Program-made: the position numbers and the translations under genes
Notes under the pieces: model-generated
Told to the model about the DNA's origin: nothing
Databases searched by the model: none
Seen by the model: only the letters and a program-made list of their open reading frames with translations
Part shown: positions 35,558 to 47,115 of the stretch, piece after piece
Layout of the letters: the number at the start of each line of letters is the position of its first letter
Position numbering within the stretch: the first letter of the stretch is position 1
Origin: Acetobacter malorum
GTDB lineage: Bacteria; Pseudomonadota; Alphaproteobacteria; Acetobacterales; Acetobacteraceae
Assembly (NCBI RefSeq): GCF_001580615.1
Contig: NZ_LHZC01000056.1
Span: 62,001 to 126,000 of the forward strand
Direction: 5' to 3'
Length of the DNA stretch: 64,000 bases

Positions 35558-36796
35558 GGATTGCTTTCTTTTGCGCCTGATTTCTGGTTCCAGGTCCTGA
35601 TTTCGCTCTGCGTTTTGAGCAGGGAGAAGGTTTCATGCTCTGGATATTGCTACGCGCTGGCGTTAATCCGGTCCAGGAAGAGGAGGCGGCGCATATTATA
35701 GACGATATTGCTAGCAGATCCTCATACTGGCTCGAGCAATGCCTACGGTCCTGACGAACAGTCCCGTCTGAGACTTTTGGTCTGCAAAAACATGCTCGAC
35801 ACGCGAGCAGAGAACTGATTTTCCAGCATTCGATTTCTGGATAGGCCGGGGCATCGGCTTGAAATGCTGCTTTTTCCTGTGACCCTTCGAGACAAAGCCC
35901 TGCTTCTCCATGAAATCTTCATTAATAGGCCGTGTCTGTCCAGACCGTTGAGGCCGTATTGGTTTTATCCAGCAGACCCTCTTTCACTCTTGCACCATTA
36001 CTGGCGGCGGCATCCGTCGTCTTCCATTTCCGGATCAGCCGAAACTTCCGGTCGATAGAGACATGGGATTTGTAGCCAAAGAACAGGATGGCGAGATCCG
36101 TTGCAGGGATCGTCCCGTCAGCCTGACGCTCCGCTTTCGTAAACTTCAGTGTCCAGCGCGCATGCCTGTCCTTGTGGGACAGCTTTGAGGGCTTATCCTG
36201 CCAGTCCTGTGGGATCCGTCCTGCCCTCAAATCCGCTTTCTCCGCATTTGTATTGCGTTGTTTGGGAGCAGTCACCAGTGTGGCATCCAAAATCTGGCCC
36301 GACATCAGCAGATAGCCAGCGTTCCGCAGCGTCACATCAAAGCGATCAAGCAGTGTTTCAATGGCACCCGCCCGGGTCAGGCGTTTGCGAAACAGCCAGA
36401 CCGTTTTGGCATCGGGCACGCGGTCTCACAGACCTAATCCCAAAAAACGCATAAAAGAGAAAGGGGCGTTGATCAAATACTCCGTCCGCTCGTCGGAAAG
36501 ATTGTTCAGGGTCTGGATCACCAGAATTTTGAACATCACCACCGGATCAAACGCCGGACGCCCGCCTTTACTGCCGTCTGCATACGCCAGAGCTTTATCC
36601 AGGTCAGGACGAAATGCTTAGAAATCCATAGTCCGGGGAAAATGCTTCGAGTTGATCACTAAGCCCGCTCAGCCGAGCAAGCCGCTCTTCAACATCAAAG
36701 AAGCCAGTCTTCTTCATCTTCCATTCGCTCCAATTAACCCCGGAGAAATGGAATCAGAGGAAGTGTACCAAAACCAGAGGGTTTTTCGAACCCTCC
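35539..36796. mobile_element. Decayed IS5-family insertion sequence
   Basis: About 1.26 kb bounded by imperfect 17-bp terminal inverted repeats: GGAGAGTTCGAAGAACC at 35539-35555 and, read on the minus strand, GGAGGGTTCGAAAAACC at 36780-36796 (15 of 17 match). Inside lies a broken IS5-type transposase frame. No target duplication is visible next to the repeats. The group (IS1031/IS12528-like, common in acetic acid bacteria) is proposed from the transposase sequence. Confidence 0.7.
35650..36717 (-). pseudogene. IS5-family transposase, frameshifted remnant
   Basis: The protein can be followed in pieces from MKKTGFFDVEERLARLSG (start at 36717) through KALAYADGSKGGRPAFDPVVMFKIL, then VPDAKTVWLFRKRLTRAGAIETLLDRF, GQILDATLVTAPKQRN, SHVSIDRKFRLIRKWKTTDAAASNG, RVEHVFADQKSQTGLFVRT and a final NIVYNMRRLLFLDRINASA ending at 35650. 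Defects: a frameshift near 36630, a TGA near 36425 just before VPDAK, a frameshift with stop codons near 35930, and another near 35711. The DDE region is therefore split over several frames and cannot be made. Confidence 0.88.
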
Positions 36797-36860
36797 ACCT
36801 TTATCTTTCTCTCAATTACTTAAATTTTCTCGGTTGCATAGGGATTAACTGACTGGAGTC

Positions 36861-39161
36861 TTAATTAACAGCTGACCCCAGGGTGGCCGGATACCATTTG
36901 CCCCCAGTAGCAAATACAGGAGCATTAAGGTCATTGCACCATGCCATTGCGCCTTCTGCTGCCATTGGAAGGTCGGATTTTGCAAACCGTCCCAGCCAGA
37001 TAGAATTTCCACAAATTAAAATTTCGCCAATAGCCACAGAGCCATCGTTATTAACTGAAATCGGGATTGATTTCCAGCTTCCATCGTCGTTCCGGAAAAC
37101 AATCCTAAATCCTTGTGTGGTCTCTCCACCCTTTACGTGGATTTCCCCAAAATTTGAGTTATATCCGATAGCCGTCCCCGAAAATGCAGAGTCCATCGTA
37201 ACAGGAGTTGGATTTTTAGCTGTGTAATAACCAGCATTAACGTCAAACAAGCTATTAAGAATAGCTTGGGCAACAGGTGCTCCCCACTGCTGACCGTCAA
37301 CCACTGGCCACAACATGTCACGCACACCAAAATTATTCAAATGGTAATCGCCCGACCCACCCGCATTAGGATTACCATCAATCTGCGTTGTATCATAATA
37401 CTGTGCTAAAGCGTTACTAATGGGTCGATAACGTGTTCCTCCACCATCTGCCCGAGTTGCATCGGCAACACCAAAAGCGGAAATTCTGAAACTTTCAGAA
37501 TTAGAAGAAATCCCTGCAATTAAAGGAGTATATGACGCACCGCAGCGAGGAATATACTGATCAAAAATATGCGTGTAACCTAAACCAGAAGATTGTTCTT
37601 CGGGGTTTTGAGATACCCATCCATTATTGAATGGGAGGCGCATTGCAAATACGACCCTCCCCCCACGAACCATCATCCAAAATTGCCATTTATTGCGGGG
37701 TACAGGTATATTTGTTTGATGGACAGTTTTATTTCCTGCAGCATCTGTCACATGGAATGCAATATTGTCTTTATTGAAAAATAACCACAAATCATTTTCA
37801 TACCCATCACCAGTTTTATCAGATGAAGACAAAGACATTCGCCAGGCAGTTGTTAATGGGTTGACGCCATCATGCTCAATCGCAATACACCAGTCCGTGC
37901 ACTTTGCTGCGGATACGCCCAGCATGTTTTTAATATCCGGGAACTGATAGTCTTTGCTATTGGCTAGCATATCAACCGGAATAGTAGTATAACGTGCTGG
38001 GTAAGCGGTGCCCGCCTGAGCTATAACTTCAGGAAGTGCCAAACTCTCCGGATCAAATCCATCTCGCGCCATATCAACCCAGCGACCAAATGGTAAATAA
38101 CCAAGACCATGCGCTTGTGCATACGAGGTTATATAACGGCGTACATAATGAATACCATCCTGAACAGATTCAAGATAGTAATTTCCAATCTTTGACCCTG
38201 TATTGGGCTGAAAAGTTTCACACAAAATAACATCAGAACCTATAGCCTGAAATGACTTCACAACTTTATCAATATTGGCTGGATTAACTGTATTTCCATC
38301 ATTTCCTCCAAACCATAAAAATACAAGGTGGGGTTTTTTGAGCAGACACAGGTCAAGCCAGCATGTTGTGCCGTCTTGCCCAGGTACCCACGGTGGCACC
38401 GATGCTGCATTGTCAGAGGATGCTATATCTCCCCATGTCTGACCTCCCCATGTCATGTTATAATCTGTCAACCTGACACCAGGATTTTCCACTTTAATTT
38501 TATCTAGAATATGCTCCCATGGACATTGTTGTGGATTAGCAAGATTTGCTCCCGCGTTAAAAATGCTATCCCCTACAATCATGACTGTAGCTACGCCTCT
38601 TGAGCAGGCTGCATGAAATTTTTGCAGATGACGCGCCATAACTGTTGGGCCGAACATATATGGGCTGCCCCAAGATGGATTTACGGCCTGCCGGCGTTTG
38701 TTTGTGCCAGTATTTTGAGGTGCATCGGAAAAAATAATTGCATGTCCTGCGTGCTGCTGTTCTTCTTGGCCATACCCCAGATGAAATGCTGCACCGACCG
38801 GCAAGGTTACAGCACTTTTGCCAAGCGCACTAAGTCGTGGAGATAACGCTGCAAGTGTCTCTGCTGTGCATACTCCATCAGATATCGCGTCATTACCATT
38901 TACGGCTTCTTCAAACGTACTGCCACTAGAATTCTGAAATAAGTCGTTTAATTTGGATATTACGTCTTTAAGTGAAATATGGTTTCTCTTTTTATTATTT
39001 AGGTCCTCCTGAGAAATACTCGAGGATGGCACACGGACAAAAGTAAATTTAGGTGTTTCCGGCGTCCCTATATTAACCAAAGCCAGCAATGTATCTCCGC
39101 CACGCAAAACTTCTGCTAGATCAAGATTTTTCGAAGTGCAGACTTGGTTGGGATTAGGCAT
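36861..39161 (-). CDS. Phage-tail-like SGNH/GDSL hydrolase
   Basis: 766 residues from the ATG at 39161, which has AAGGA 7 nt upstream. The N-terminal 180 residues lack a domain I recognise; an SGNH hydrolase domain follows: GDS with Ser199 in IVGDSIFN, then WGGQTWGD and WFGGNDGN (the GxND block), with a candidate catalytic His further on. A beta-rich, lectin-like middle (about 430-600) and a C-terminal AEGAMAWCNDLNAPVFATGGKWYP segment recall phage tail fibre or appendage ends. Probably acts on a polysaccharide or acylated glycan. The composition is clearly AT-richer than all neighbours, and no other phage structural gene is adjacent: an orphan, transferred gene. Confidence 0.7.
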   Translation of the reverse strand: MPNPNQVCTSKNLDLAEVLRGGDTLLALVNIGTPETPKFTFVRVPSSSISQEDLNNKKRNHISLKDVISKLNDLFQNSSGSTFEEAVNGNDAISDGVCTAETLAALSPRLSALGKSAVTLPVGAAFHLGYGQEEQQHAGHAIIFSDAPQNTGTNKRRQAVNPSWGSPYMFGPTVMARHLQKFHAACSRGVATVMIVGDSIFNAGANLANPQQCPWEHILDKIKVENPGVRLTDYNMTWGGQTWGDIASSDNAASVPPWVPGQDGTTCWLDLCLLKKPHLVFLWFGGNDGNTVNPANIDKVVKSFQAIGSDVILCETFQPNTGSKIGNYYLESVQDGIHYVRRYITSYAQAHGLGYLPFGRWVDMARDGFDPESLALPEVIAQAGTAYPARYTTIPVDMLANSKDYQFPDIKNMLGVSAAKCTDWCIAIEHDGVNPLTTAWRMSLSSSDKTGDGYENDLWLFFNKDNIAFHVTDAAGNKTVHQTNIPVPRNKWQFWMMVRGGRVVFAMRLPFNNGWVSQNPEEQSSGLGYTHIFDQYIPRCGASYTPLIAGISSNSESFRISAFGVADATRADGGGTRYRPISNALAQYYDTTQIDGNPNAGGSGDYHLNNFGVRDMLWPVVDGQQWGAPVAQAILNSLFDVNAGYYTAKNPTPVTMDSAFSGTAIGYNSNFGEIHVKGGETTQGFRIVFRNDDGSWKSIPISVNNDGSVAIGEILICGNSIWLGRFAKSDLPMAAEGAMAWCNDLNAPVFATGGKWYPATLGSAVN

Positions 39162-39488
39162 TTTTGTTCCTTTAGTTATCTGCACTAAAAAACAGCCACC
39201 CGTCTAAGTCTTTGCGATCAAACCGTTTGCTGTTTACATATGGAAAAATAAAACACTTTAATGTAGTTTACAAAACATAGTGTTGCAAGCCCCCTGAATA
39301 TCACTCAGATGCATCATAGTCCATTGATGCTGGCCATTTAGAATGACTAAATAATTTCGCATAATTTGTGAATAGATCTGAAGCCATATTGTACCATTCA
39401 CACTCATCCAGATTCATGAGACTCTTTTTAATAAGGAGCAACTTATAGTTCTCCATCATTCAAAAACGTAGAAGCAAAAGGTGTCACA
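39162..39488. other. AT-rich intergenic region, no gene
   Basis: Non-coding stretch between the SGNH hydrolase start and the glutathione S-transferase. It is AT-rich like the gene to its left. AAGGAGC about 50 nt before the transferase start belongs to a short stretch with no open frame. I see no att-like repeat of the tRNA-Val 3' end here. The right border of the transferred segment probably lies within it. Confidence 0.4.
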
Positions 39489-40097
39489 ATGAAGCTGTAT
39501 TACGCACCAGGCGCATGTTCGCTCGCAGCACATATCATGCTGAACGAAACAGGCTTGCCGCATGAACTTGAGCAGGTGAACCTGAAAGAGAAGAAAACGG
39601 CTGATGGTCGAGACTATACAGCCATTAATCCTCGTGGTGCAGTCCCTGCTCTCGAAGTTTCTCCGGGTGTCGTCCTGACGCAAAATGTTGCCGTTCTGAC
39701 CTATATTGGTCAGCAATCTGACAATAAGACTTTCCACCCTAAGCCAGATACCATTGAATTTTACCGTCTGCTTGAGGCATTAGGTTTTTGTGAAGATGTG
39801 CACAGTGCGATTGGCGCGCTCTTCGCGCCGAACATACCTGATGTCACGAAGGAAAAATTACTCGCTCTCATCACGCGTCGCCTTACTCAGGTCGAGGCTC
39901 AGTTGGCCAGCGGTACTAATGGCTCCCTTTTACCTACCGGGTTTACGCAGGCTGATTCTCTTATGGCCGTTATTCTGAACTGGACGGGCCCGCTTAAAAT
40001 AGACATTTCTGCCTACCCCAAAGCGGTTGCGTTGCGGGATAATGTCTTTAGCCGCCCTGCTGCCCAGAAAGCCCTGAAAGAAGAAGGGCTGATCTAA
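39489..40097 (+). CDS. Glutathione S-transferase (beta-class-like)
   Basis: Cytosolic GST of 202 residues. The thioredoxin-fold half starts MKLYYAPGACSLAAHIML, with Cys10 in the position used by beta-class bacterial GSTs, the cis-Pro motif GAVPALEV near residue 54 and the Gln/Asn-containing LTQNVAVLTYI glutathione site. The all-helical C-terminal half follows. Substrate not deducible. Single-gene transcript closed by the hairpin at 40124-40160. Its composition is back to the chromosomal norm. Confidence 0.9.
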   Translation: MKLYYAPGACSLAAHIMLNETGLPHELEQVNLKEKKTADGRDYTAINPRGAVPALEVSPGVVLTQNVAVLTYIGQQSDNKTFHPKPDTIEFYRLLEALGFCEDVHSAIGALFAPNIPDVTKEKLLALITRRLTQVEAQLASGTNGSLLPTGFTQADSLMAVILNWTGPLKIDISAYPKAVALRDNVFSRPAAQKALKEEGLI

Positions 40098-40123
40098 AAA
40101 AGTTTCAGATCATGCAGGCAAAA

Positions 40124-40160
40124 AAATACGGATCAGACCATTACAGTCTGATCCGTATTT
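40124..40160. terminator. Bidirectional rho-independent terminator
   Basis: Perfect 15-bp inverted repeat (AAATACGGATCAGAC 40124-40138, GTCTGATCCGTATTT 40146-40160), 7-nt loop, A-rich left and T-rich right ends. It serves both the GST gene and the convergent response regulator gene. Confidence 0.9.
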
Positions 40161-40183
40161 ATGAGGGTATAAGCAACCCGTAG

Positions 40184-40903
40184 TCAGTGCGCCGGAACTG
40201 CTGCCACTTCCGGGTTCAGGCGGTAGCCGCCCCCTTCTGTAATCAGCAGCGAAGCATTGGCCGGATCGGGCTCAATTTTCTGGCGCAGGCGATAGATGTG
40301 CGTTTCCAGCGTATGCGTGGTGACTGCGGCATTATAGCCCCAGACCTCATTCAGCAGCACCTGACGCGGTACCGGACGCGTGCCTGCGCGATAGAGGAAC
40401 TTCAGGATGGCCGTTTCTTTTTCTGTCAGGCGGATACGGCGATTCTTCAGCGGTTCCTGCAGCAGCTTGGCAGACGGGCGGAACGTGTATGGCCCAATGC
40501 TGAACACTGCGTCTTCACTGTTTTCAAACAGACGCATCTGGGCGCGCAGACGGGCCAGCAGTTCTGCAATCCGGAAGGGCTTGGCCACATAATCATTGGC
40601 GCCGGCATCCAGTCCGCGCACAATGTCCGCTTCATCGTCTGACCCGGTCAGCATGATGATGGGCATGCGCAGACCGTCTTTCCGCAATTCGGCACAGAAG
40701 TCACGTCCATCGCCATCGGGCAGGCTGACATCCAGCAGAAGTGCATCAAACCGGCTATCCGGCGCCTTCAGTTTTTCACGCGCCTCAGCCAGAGACGCAG
40801 CTTCCTGAACCGTAAATTCCCCTTCAAGCTGCAGTTGCTCAACAAGGGTCTGGCGAAGTATCCGGTCGTCATCAACAACCAATATTGGACGTGCACCCGT
40901 CAT
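40184..40903 (-). CDS. OmpR/PhoB-family response regulator (orphan)
   Basis: 239 residues. Receiver domain with Asp11-Asp13, phosphoacceptor Asp58 in LLLDVSLPDGDG and Lys108 in VAKPF. The winged-helix DNA-binding domain from about 135 ends in the usual THTLETHIYRLRQKIE and LITEGGGYRLNP. No histidine kinase gene is adjacent, so its partner is elsewhere. GAGGAG precedes the ATG by 11 nt, and a four-codon frame (MKTQ) ends on the start codon. It is divergent from an L,D-transpeptidase gene, which it might control. Confidence 0.9.
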   Translation of the reverse strand: MTGARPILVVDDDRILRQTLVEQLQLEGEFTVQEAASLAEAREKLKAPDSRFDALLLDVSLPDGDGRDFCAELRKDGLRMPIIMLTGSDDEADIVRGLDAGANDYVAKPFRIAELLARLRAQMRLFENSEDAVFSIGPYTFRPSAKLLQEPLKNRRIRLTEKETAILKFLYRAGTRPVPRQVLLNEVWGYNAAVTTHTLETHIYRLRQKIEPDPANASLLITEGGGYRLNPEVAAVPAH

Positions 40904-41052
40904 TGGGTTTTCATCTCCTCAGTGTCAGCCTGATGGTCGGGCTGTCTCGTCTGTTCGTCTTCTCATAAACTTGTCACGATTCCGCTCAGACCTCTAGTGT
41001 GAGCGTGATATGCGACCTTCATGAAAAATCTGCGAACGGGCAATCTTTGACT

Positions 41053-41568
41053 ATGATGATACACCTCTTGTCCGCTTCATACAGCGGTTCTGACGCACAA
41101 CTGCATTGCGGACACAAAGTCATGAGCGCGGTAATTGGAAAGAATGGCCTGACAGAGCAAAAGCAGGAGGGCGATCATGCAACCCCCATCGGTATTTTTC
41201 CTCTCAGAAAAGTGTATTACCGGGCAGATCGGCTGATAAAACCCAAAACAATACTTCCGGTTGAACCACTTAGCCCACGGGATGGGTGGTGTGATGACCC
41301 ACAGAGCCATGATTACAATCGCTTTGTAAAGCTCCCTCACCCCGCCCGACATGAGCAGTTATGGCGTGAGGATCACGTTTATGATCTCATAGTCGTGATG
41401 GGTTACAATGATAATCCCGCCATCTCAGGGCGTGGCTCGGCCATTTTTATGCATTTGCAACGCCCTGATCGCACTCCGACGGAAGGATGCCTCGCCCTCA
41501 GCGAATCAGATTTGCGCACTGTTCTGGCGGCCGGAGCGGATGCCGCGCAGGTCCACGCTCCGGGCTAA
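41053..41568 (+). CDS. L,D-transpeptidase family protein (YkuD-like)
   Basis: Predicted to cross-link or attach peptidoglycan stem peptides through a catalytic Cys. The active-site pattern is IFMHLQRPDRTPTEGCLALS: His134 and Cys146. The rest (VIGKNGLTEQKQEGDHATPIGIFPL) fits the COG3786-type single-domain enzymes. There is no clear signal peptide: a GTG at 40999 would add 18 residues that also do not look like one. The ATG at 41053 (next ATG at 41056) is a best guess, with a weak ribosome site. 172 residues. Confidence 0.78.
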   Translation: MMIHLLSASYSGSDAQLHCGHKVMSAVIGKNGLTEQKQEGDHATPIGIFPLRKVYYRADRLIKPKTILPVEPLSPRDGWCDDPQSHDYNRFVKLPHPARHEQLWREDHVYDLIVVMGYNDNPAISGRGSAIFMHLQRPDRTPTEGCLALSESDLRTVLAAGADAAQVHAPG

Positions 41569-41584
41569 AAAGCTAGGCAGAAGG

Positions 41585-43411
41585 CTAACCGGCCTTCTCT
41601 TCCGCCTCTGCGTGTACGGGCGGGACCAGAGCGATAACGCATTGACCAACTTCAGGCTGAGACAGAGCCTCATCTTCTGCCGAGACAATCGTCATGGAGA
41701 CCCCCTTCTGCAGCACGAGGACCACCAGAAGGTTGCTGCTTTCCTGCAGGAGGCTTTCCTGATTGTCCGGTGTGACCTCAACGCTCCTGAACTTCCAGCC
41801 TTCCCGAATGAGTGTGTCCAGAAGGGTGAAATTCCATGAGGGTTCTCCCAGCACCTTTCCGCGGGCATCCCGGCTCAGGCCACGATACAAGTCGAGCCGG
41901 GCAATACCGGGGCTGACCTGATAGACGCGCTGACGGCCAAAATGAGGGGCAAGATGGGCGCAGACCAGTCCATTATAAATGGCGTCTGGTGTTGCTGCGA
42001 TCAGATAATCACCGGGCCGTTCTTCCAGACTTTCCGCCCCTTCTTCTGAAAGGACTTCTGCTCTGAGCACAGGAACGCCAGCTTTCTCTGCTCTCTGGAG
42101 ATCCTGACGGGAATTATCGACCAGCAGGACAGGCGCTCCGGCCTGATGAACGGCGATAGCCAGCCCCGTTGACCAGTCATTCGCCCCGACAATCGACAGA
42201 GCCTGCTCATCCGACAAGGTCAGCTTCAGTTTGCGGCCCAGCGGACGGAGAGAGAAACCATGCAGGATCATGGTTGAGGCAATCACCGCGAACACAGCAG
42301 GCATAACCAGCCCTGCGCCCGGATAACCGGCATCCTGCAACCGCAGCCCGGCAATACCGGCCACAGCAGCAGCAACAATCCCGCGCGGAGCAATCCAGCC
42401 TACAAAAATGCGTTCCGCCCAACTCAGGCTTGAACCCATGGTGGCCAGAAAAATCCCCAGCGGCCGCACCAGAAACAGCACTGCCAGTGTCAGCGCACCA
42501 ATGGACCATGAAAGGTTGGAAAGCTGTGTCCGCTGGAGGTCTGCCGTCAGTAGCACAAACAGCACCGAAACAATCAGAACAACCAGAGACTCTTTCATCC
42601 GCTGGATTTCGGCCATGCCTGGAATACGCAGATTAACCAGCGCCATGCCGAAGACCGTGGAGGCAATCAGCCCTGCCCCATCCATTGTGAGGGTACCGAG
42701 CGCGAAAAGGACCAGTGCAATGGTGATCAGGATAGAGCTTTTCAGCACTTCTGGCATCAGGTCCCGCACAAGAAGCCAGCGCACACCCAGTGCTGCGCCA
42801 ATCCCCAGTGCAATGGTCAGCCCGGCGCTGGCCAGCATATGCGGCAGAATAAAGCCGAAGAAGGTGCCGGACCCCTCACCGGGGCGCATTAGCAGTACTT
42901 CCAGCACCAGTGTTGCCAGAATGGCCCCGACCGGGTCATTCACAATGGCTTCCCACCGCAGAAAGGCGGCTATTTTAGGCTGGAGCTTGGCACTGCGCAG
43001 CAAGGGCAAAACGACTGTCGGCCCGGTCACGACAATAATGGAGCCAAACAGAAACGCCGGTCCCCAACCCATACCGCCAATATAATGCGCGGCCATACTG
43101 CCTAGAATGAGATTGATGGGGAGAGCTACGAGGGTGAGGCGCAAAACCCCTTCCCCAGCCTCTTTTAGCTGCCTGAAATCTAGTATCAGGCCGCCCTCAA
43201 ACACAATCAGGGCAACAGCAAGGGACACCAGCGGGTGAAAGGCAGCCCCCATCATCTGGGATGGGTGCATGATTTCCAGCACAGGACCATAAAGCAGTCC
43301 GAGGCTAAACAGCAGGACAATGGCGGGAAGACGGAAGCGCCACGCCGTCCACTGTGCAAGCATGCTCCCGCCGAGAACACAAAAGAGGAAGATCAGTACA
43401 CTTTCACTCAT
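41585..43411 (-). CDS. CPA1-family cation/proton antiporter with C-terminal cytosolic domain
   Basis: Inner-membrane antiporter of 608 residues. The first 395 residues contain about 12-13 hydrophobic segments with the Na+/H+ exchanger core: LIVFEGGLILDFRQL, the unwound-helix region VTGPTVVLPLL and the ion-site motif EAIVNDPVGAILATLVLEVLL. The cytosolic part from about 400 starts like a TrkA-N nucleotide-binding fold (ALSIVGANDWSTGLAIAVHQAGAPVLLVDNSR) and ends in a RCK-C-like segment, which suggests regulation by nucleotides. Ion specificity (Na+ or K+) cannot be told. GGA lies 5 nt before the ATG. Its end converges on the transpeptidase. Confidence 0.87.
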   Translation of the reverse strand: MSESVLIFLFCVLGGSMLAQWTAWRFRLPAIVLLFSLGLLYGPVLEIMHPSQMMGAAFHPLVSLAVALIVFEGGLILDFRQLKEAGEGVLRLTLVALPINLILGSMAAHYIGGMGWGPAFLFGSIIVVTGPTVVLPLLRSAKLQPKIAAFLRWEAIVNDPVGAILATLVLEVLLMRPGEGSGTFFGFILPHMLASAGLTIALGIGAALGVRWLLVRDLMPEVLKSSILITIALVLFALGTLTMDGAGLIASTVFGMALVNLRIPGMAEIQRMKESLVVLIVSVLFVLLTADLQRTQLSNLSWSIGALTLAVLFLVRPLGIFLATMGSSLSWAERIFVGWIAPRGIVAAAVAGIAGLRLQDAGYPGAGLVMPAVFAVIASTMILHGFSLRPLGRKLKLTLSDEQALSIVGANDWSTGLAIAVHQAGAPVLLVDNSRQDLQRAEKAGVPVLRAEVLSEEGAESLEERPGDYLIAATPDAIYNGLVCAHLAPHFGRQRVYQVSPGIARLDLYRGLSRDARGKVLGEPSWNFTLLDTLIREGWKFRSVEVTPDNQESLLQESSNLLVVLVLQKGVSMTIVSAEDEALSQPEVGQCVIALVPPVHAEAEEKAG

Positions 43412-43523
43412 GAGTATCCATCTTAATAAATCCTGTTACCCGCCTGTACGTGACACAACGGCAATGAATTATGCACAGGCCTAATAAGTTAGATACTCAA
43501 TTTTTTGTCGAGCAGATCTATTC

Positions 43524-44840
43524 TTAAAGCTCTGTAGCCTCAGCGTCCTGTTCCGGCTTGCGCTCCAACACGGCAGCAAAAAAACCATCGGTTTCATTCT
43601 GATGCGGGGTCAGGGAAAACATGGACGTGCCACGCAAGGACTCAGGCAGAGCCGTGCTATCTGACGGCACAAGCTGGAAATCCGGATGGCGGGTCAGGAA
43701 GGCCTCAACCTGACTGGCGTTTTCCGCCCGCAACACGGAACAGGTGGCATAGACCATCCGTCCACCCGGTTTGACGAGAGACGATGCCCGGTCCAGAATT
43801 TCGGCCTGCTTGACCAGTAATTCTTCCAGATCCTGTTCCGTCATCCGCAAGCGGGCATCAGGATTACGCCGCCATGTGCCTGTGCCGCTGCACGGCGCAT
43901 CGACCAGAACGCGGTCAAATGACTTGGCGCGTCGCTTGGCCCATTTGTCCCCGGATTTCAGCAGGTGACGTTCCACATTATGCACACCGGCGCGACGCAG
44001 GCGGCGCACCGCACCATCCAGACGGACTTCAGACACATCGCACGCAGCAATATGCCCCTTGTTTTCCATCATCATAGCCATAGCCAGCGTCTTGCCCCCG
44101 GCCCCGGCGCAGTAATCCAGAACGCGCATCTCCGGGGTTACCCCCATGATGGCGGCAACCAGCTGACTGCCTTCGTCCTGAATTTCGATCCGACCGTCCT
44201 TGAAGGGCGTGGTGGAGGTAACAGGCAGACGCCCGTTCAGCCGCAGACCCCACGGGGAAAGCGGTGTTAAGATGGCATGCAGCCCTTCACGCCCAAGCGC
44301 ATTCTGCGCATCCCGCCGGTTTGTCCGCAGGATGTTCACGCGCAGATCCAGCGTTGCGGGTTCAGACAGAGCTGCGAGTTCAGCTTCCAGCTTATCCCCA
44401 AATGTTTCTTCCAGACGCGGCAAAAGCCAGTCTGGCAATTCCAGCCGGACAGCACGAGGCATATCCGCGTTATCCAGCGTGCCACCGGCCAGAGCGGCAA
44501 CAACATCCTGCTCGGCAAAAGTCAGAGCACCGGGAGCAAAGCGGCCTTCAGCAAAGAGGTCCGCAATTTCCCGCGCAGGCCAGCCCTTGAGCACAAGGTG
44601 AGCGGCGGCAAGAGTGCGTGGGGTAATATCAGCCTTGCACTTGGTCAGCCACCAGCCAAGCCGACGCCAGGCCCGCATAATCTCCCAGACCATGCCGGAA
44701 ACTGCCCGACGGTCTCCCCCACCGATATAACGCCGTTCACGAAAAAAGCTGTTGGCAACGGCGTCAGCCGGTTTTCTGGGAGCAGCCTCCATAGCTGTCA
44801 GAAGATCAATGGAGGCACCCAGCCGAGCAGAAGGAGTCAT
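43524..44840 (-). CDS. rsmB: 16S rRNA (cytosine-C5) methyltransferase, RsmB/NOP family
   Basis: Methylates a cytosine of 16S rRNA (m5C967 in E. coli RsmB). 438 residues. N-terminal NusB-like RNA-binding domain (about 1-140). SAM motif I VLDYCAGAGGKTLAMAMM; the two catalytic Cys are in DAPCSGTGTWRRNPD and MVYATCSVL, the NOP2/Sun pattern. Compared with E. coli, the N-terminal domain is shorter, so RsmB is the best but not the only possible paralogue. It begins 9 nt behind guaB on the same strand. Confidence 0.87.
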   Translation of the reverse strand: MTPSARLGASIDLLTAMEAAPRKPADAVANSFFRERRYIGGGDRRAVSGMVWEIMRAWRRLGWWLTKCKADITPRTLAAAHLVLKGWPAREIADLFAEGRFAPGALTFAEQDVVAALAGGTLDNADMPRAVRLELPDWLLPRLEETFGDKLEAELAALSEPATLDLRVNILRTNRRDAQNALGREGLHAILTPLSPWGLRLNGRLPVTSTTPFKDGRIEIQDEGSQLVAAIMGVTPEMRVLDYCAGAGGKTLAMAMMMENKGHIAACDVSEVRLDGAVRRLRRAGVHNVERHLLKSGDKWAKRRAKSFDRVLVDAPCSGTGTWRRNPDARLRMTEQDLEELLVKQAEILDRASSLVKPGGRMVYATCSVLRAENASQVEAFLTRHPDFQLVPSDSTALPESLRGTSMFSLTPHQNETDGFFAAVLERKPEQDAEATEL

Positions 44841-44849
44841 AGGTAAGGT

Positions 44850-46947
<2,098 letters not shown>

Positions 46948-47115
46948 AGTGAGGGAGCTATAGCGAATTCAGAACAGCAGCAAAAGCATCTTTGCTCAGG
47001 GCATTTTAGAGACAGCGCTGAGAAAAATGCCAAGCCTCTACCTTATAGCCTATTGCATATTTTACGGGTCCGTTTGTAATATTTGAAATCTCTTTTCGGT
47101 AAAGTTCCTCAATTC

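Noticed and set aside
36780-36796. Hairpin GAGGGTT/AACCCTC next to the hydrolase gene as a terminator
   Set aside because: It is better explained as part of the terminal inverted repeat of the IS remnant, matched at 35539-35555.
40900-40914. Four-codon leader frame (MKTQ) ending on the response regulator start
   Set aside because: It directly abuts the ribosome site and is too short to be read efficiently; probably coincidence.
46948-47115. MntR operator palindromes between mntR and mntH
   Set aside because: Only short, imperfect inverted repeats such as GCATTTT...AAAATGC are present; none is clear enough to list as an operator.
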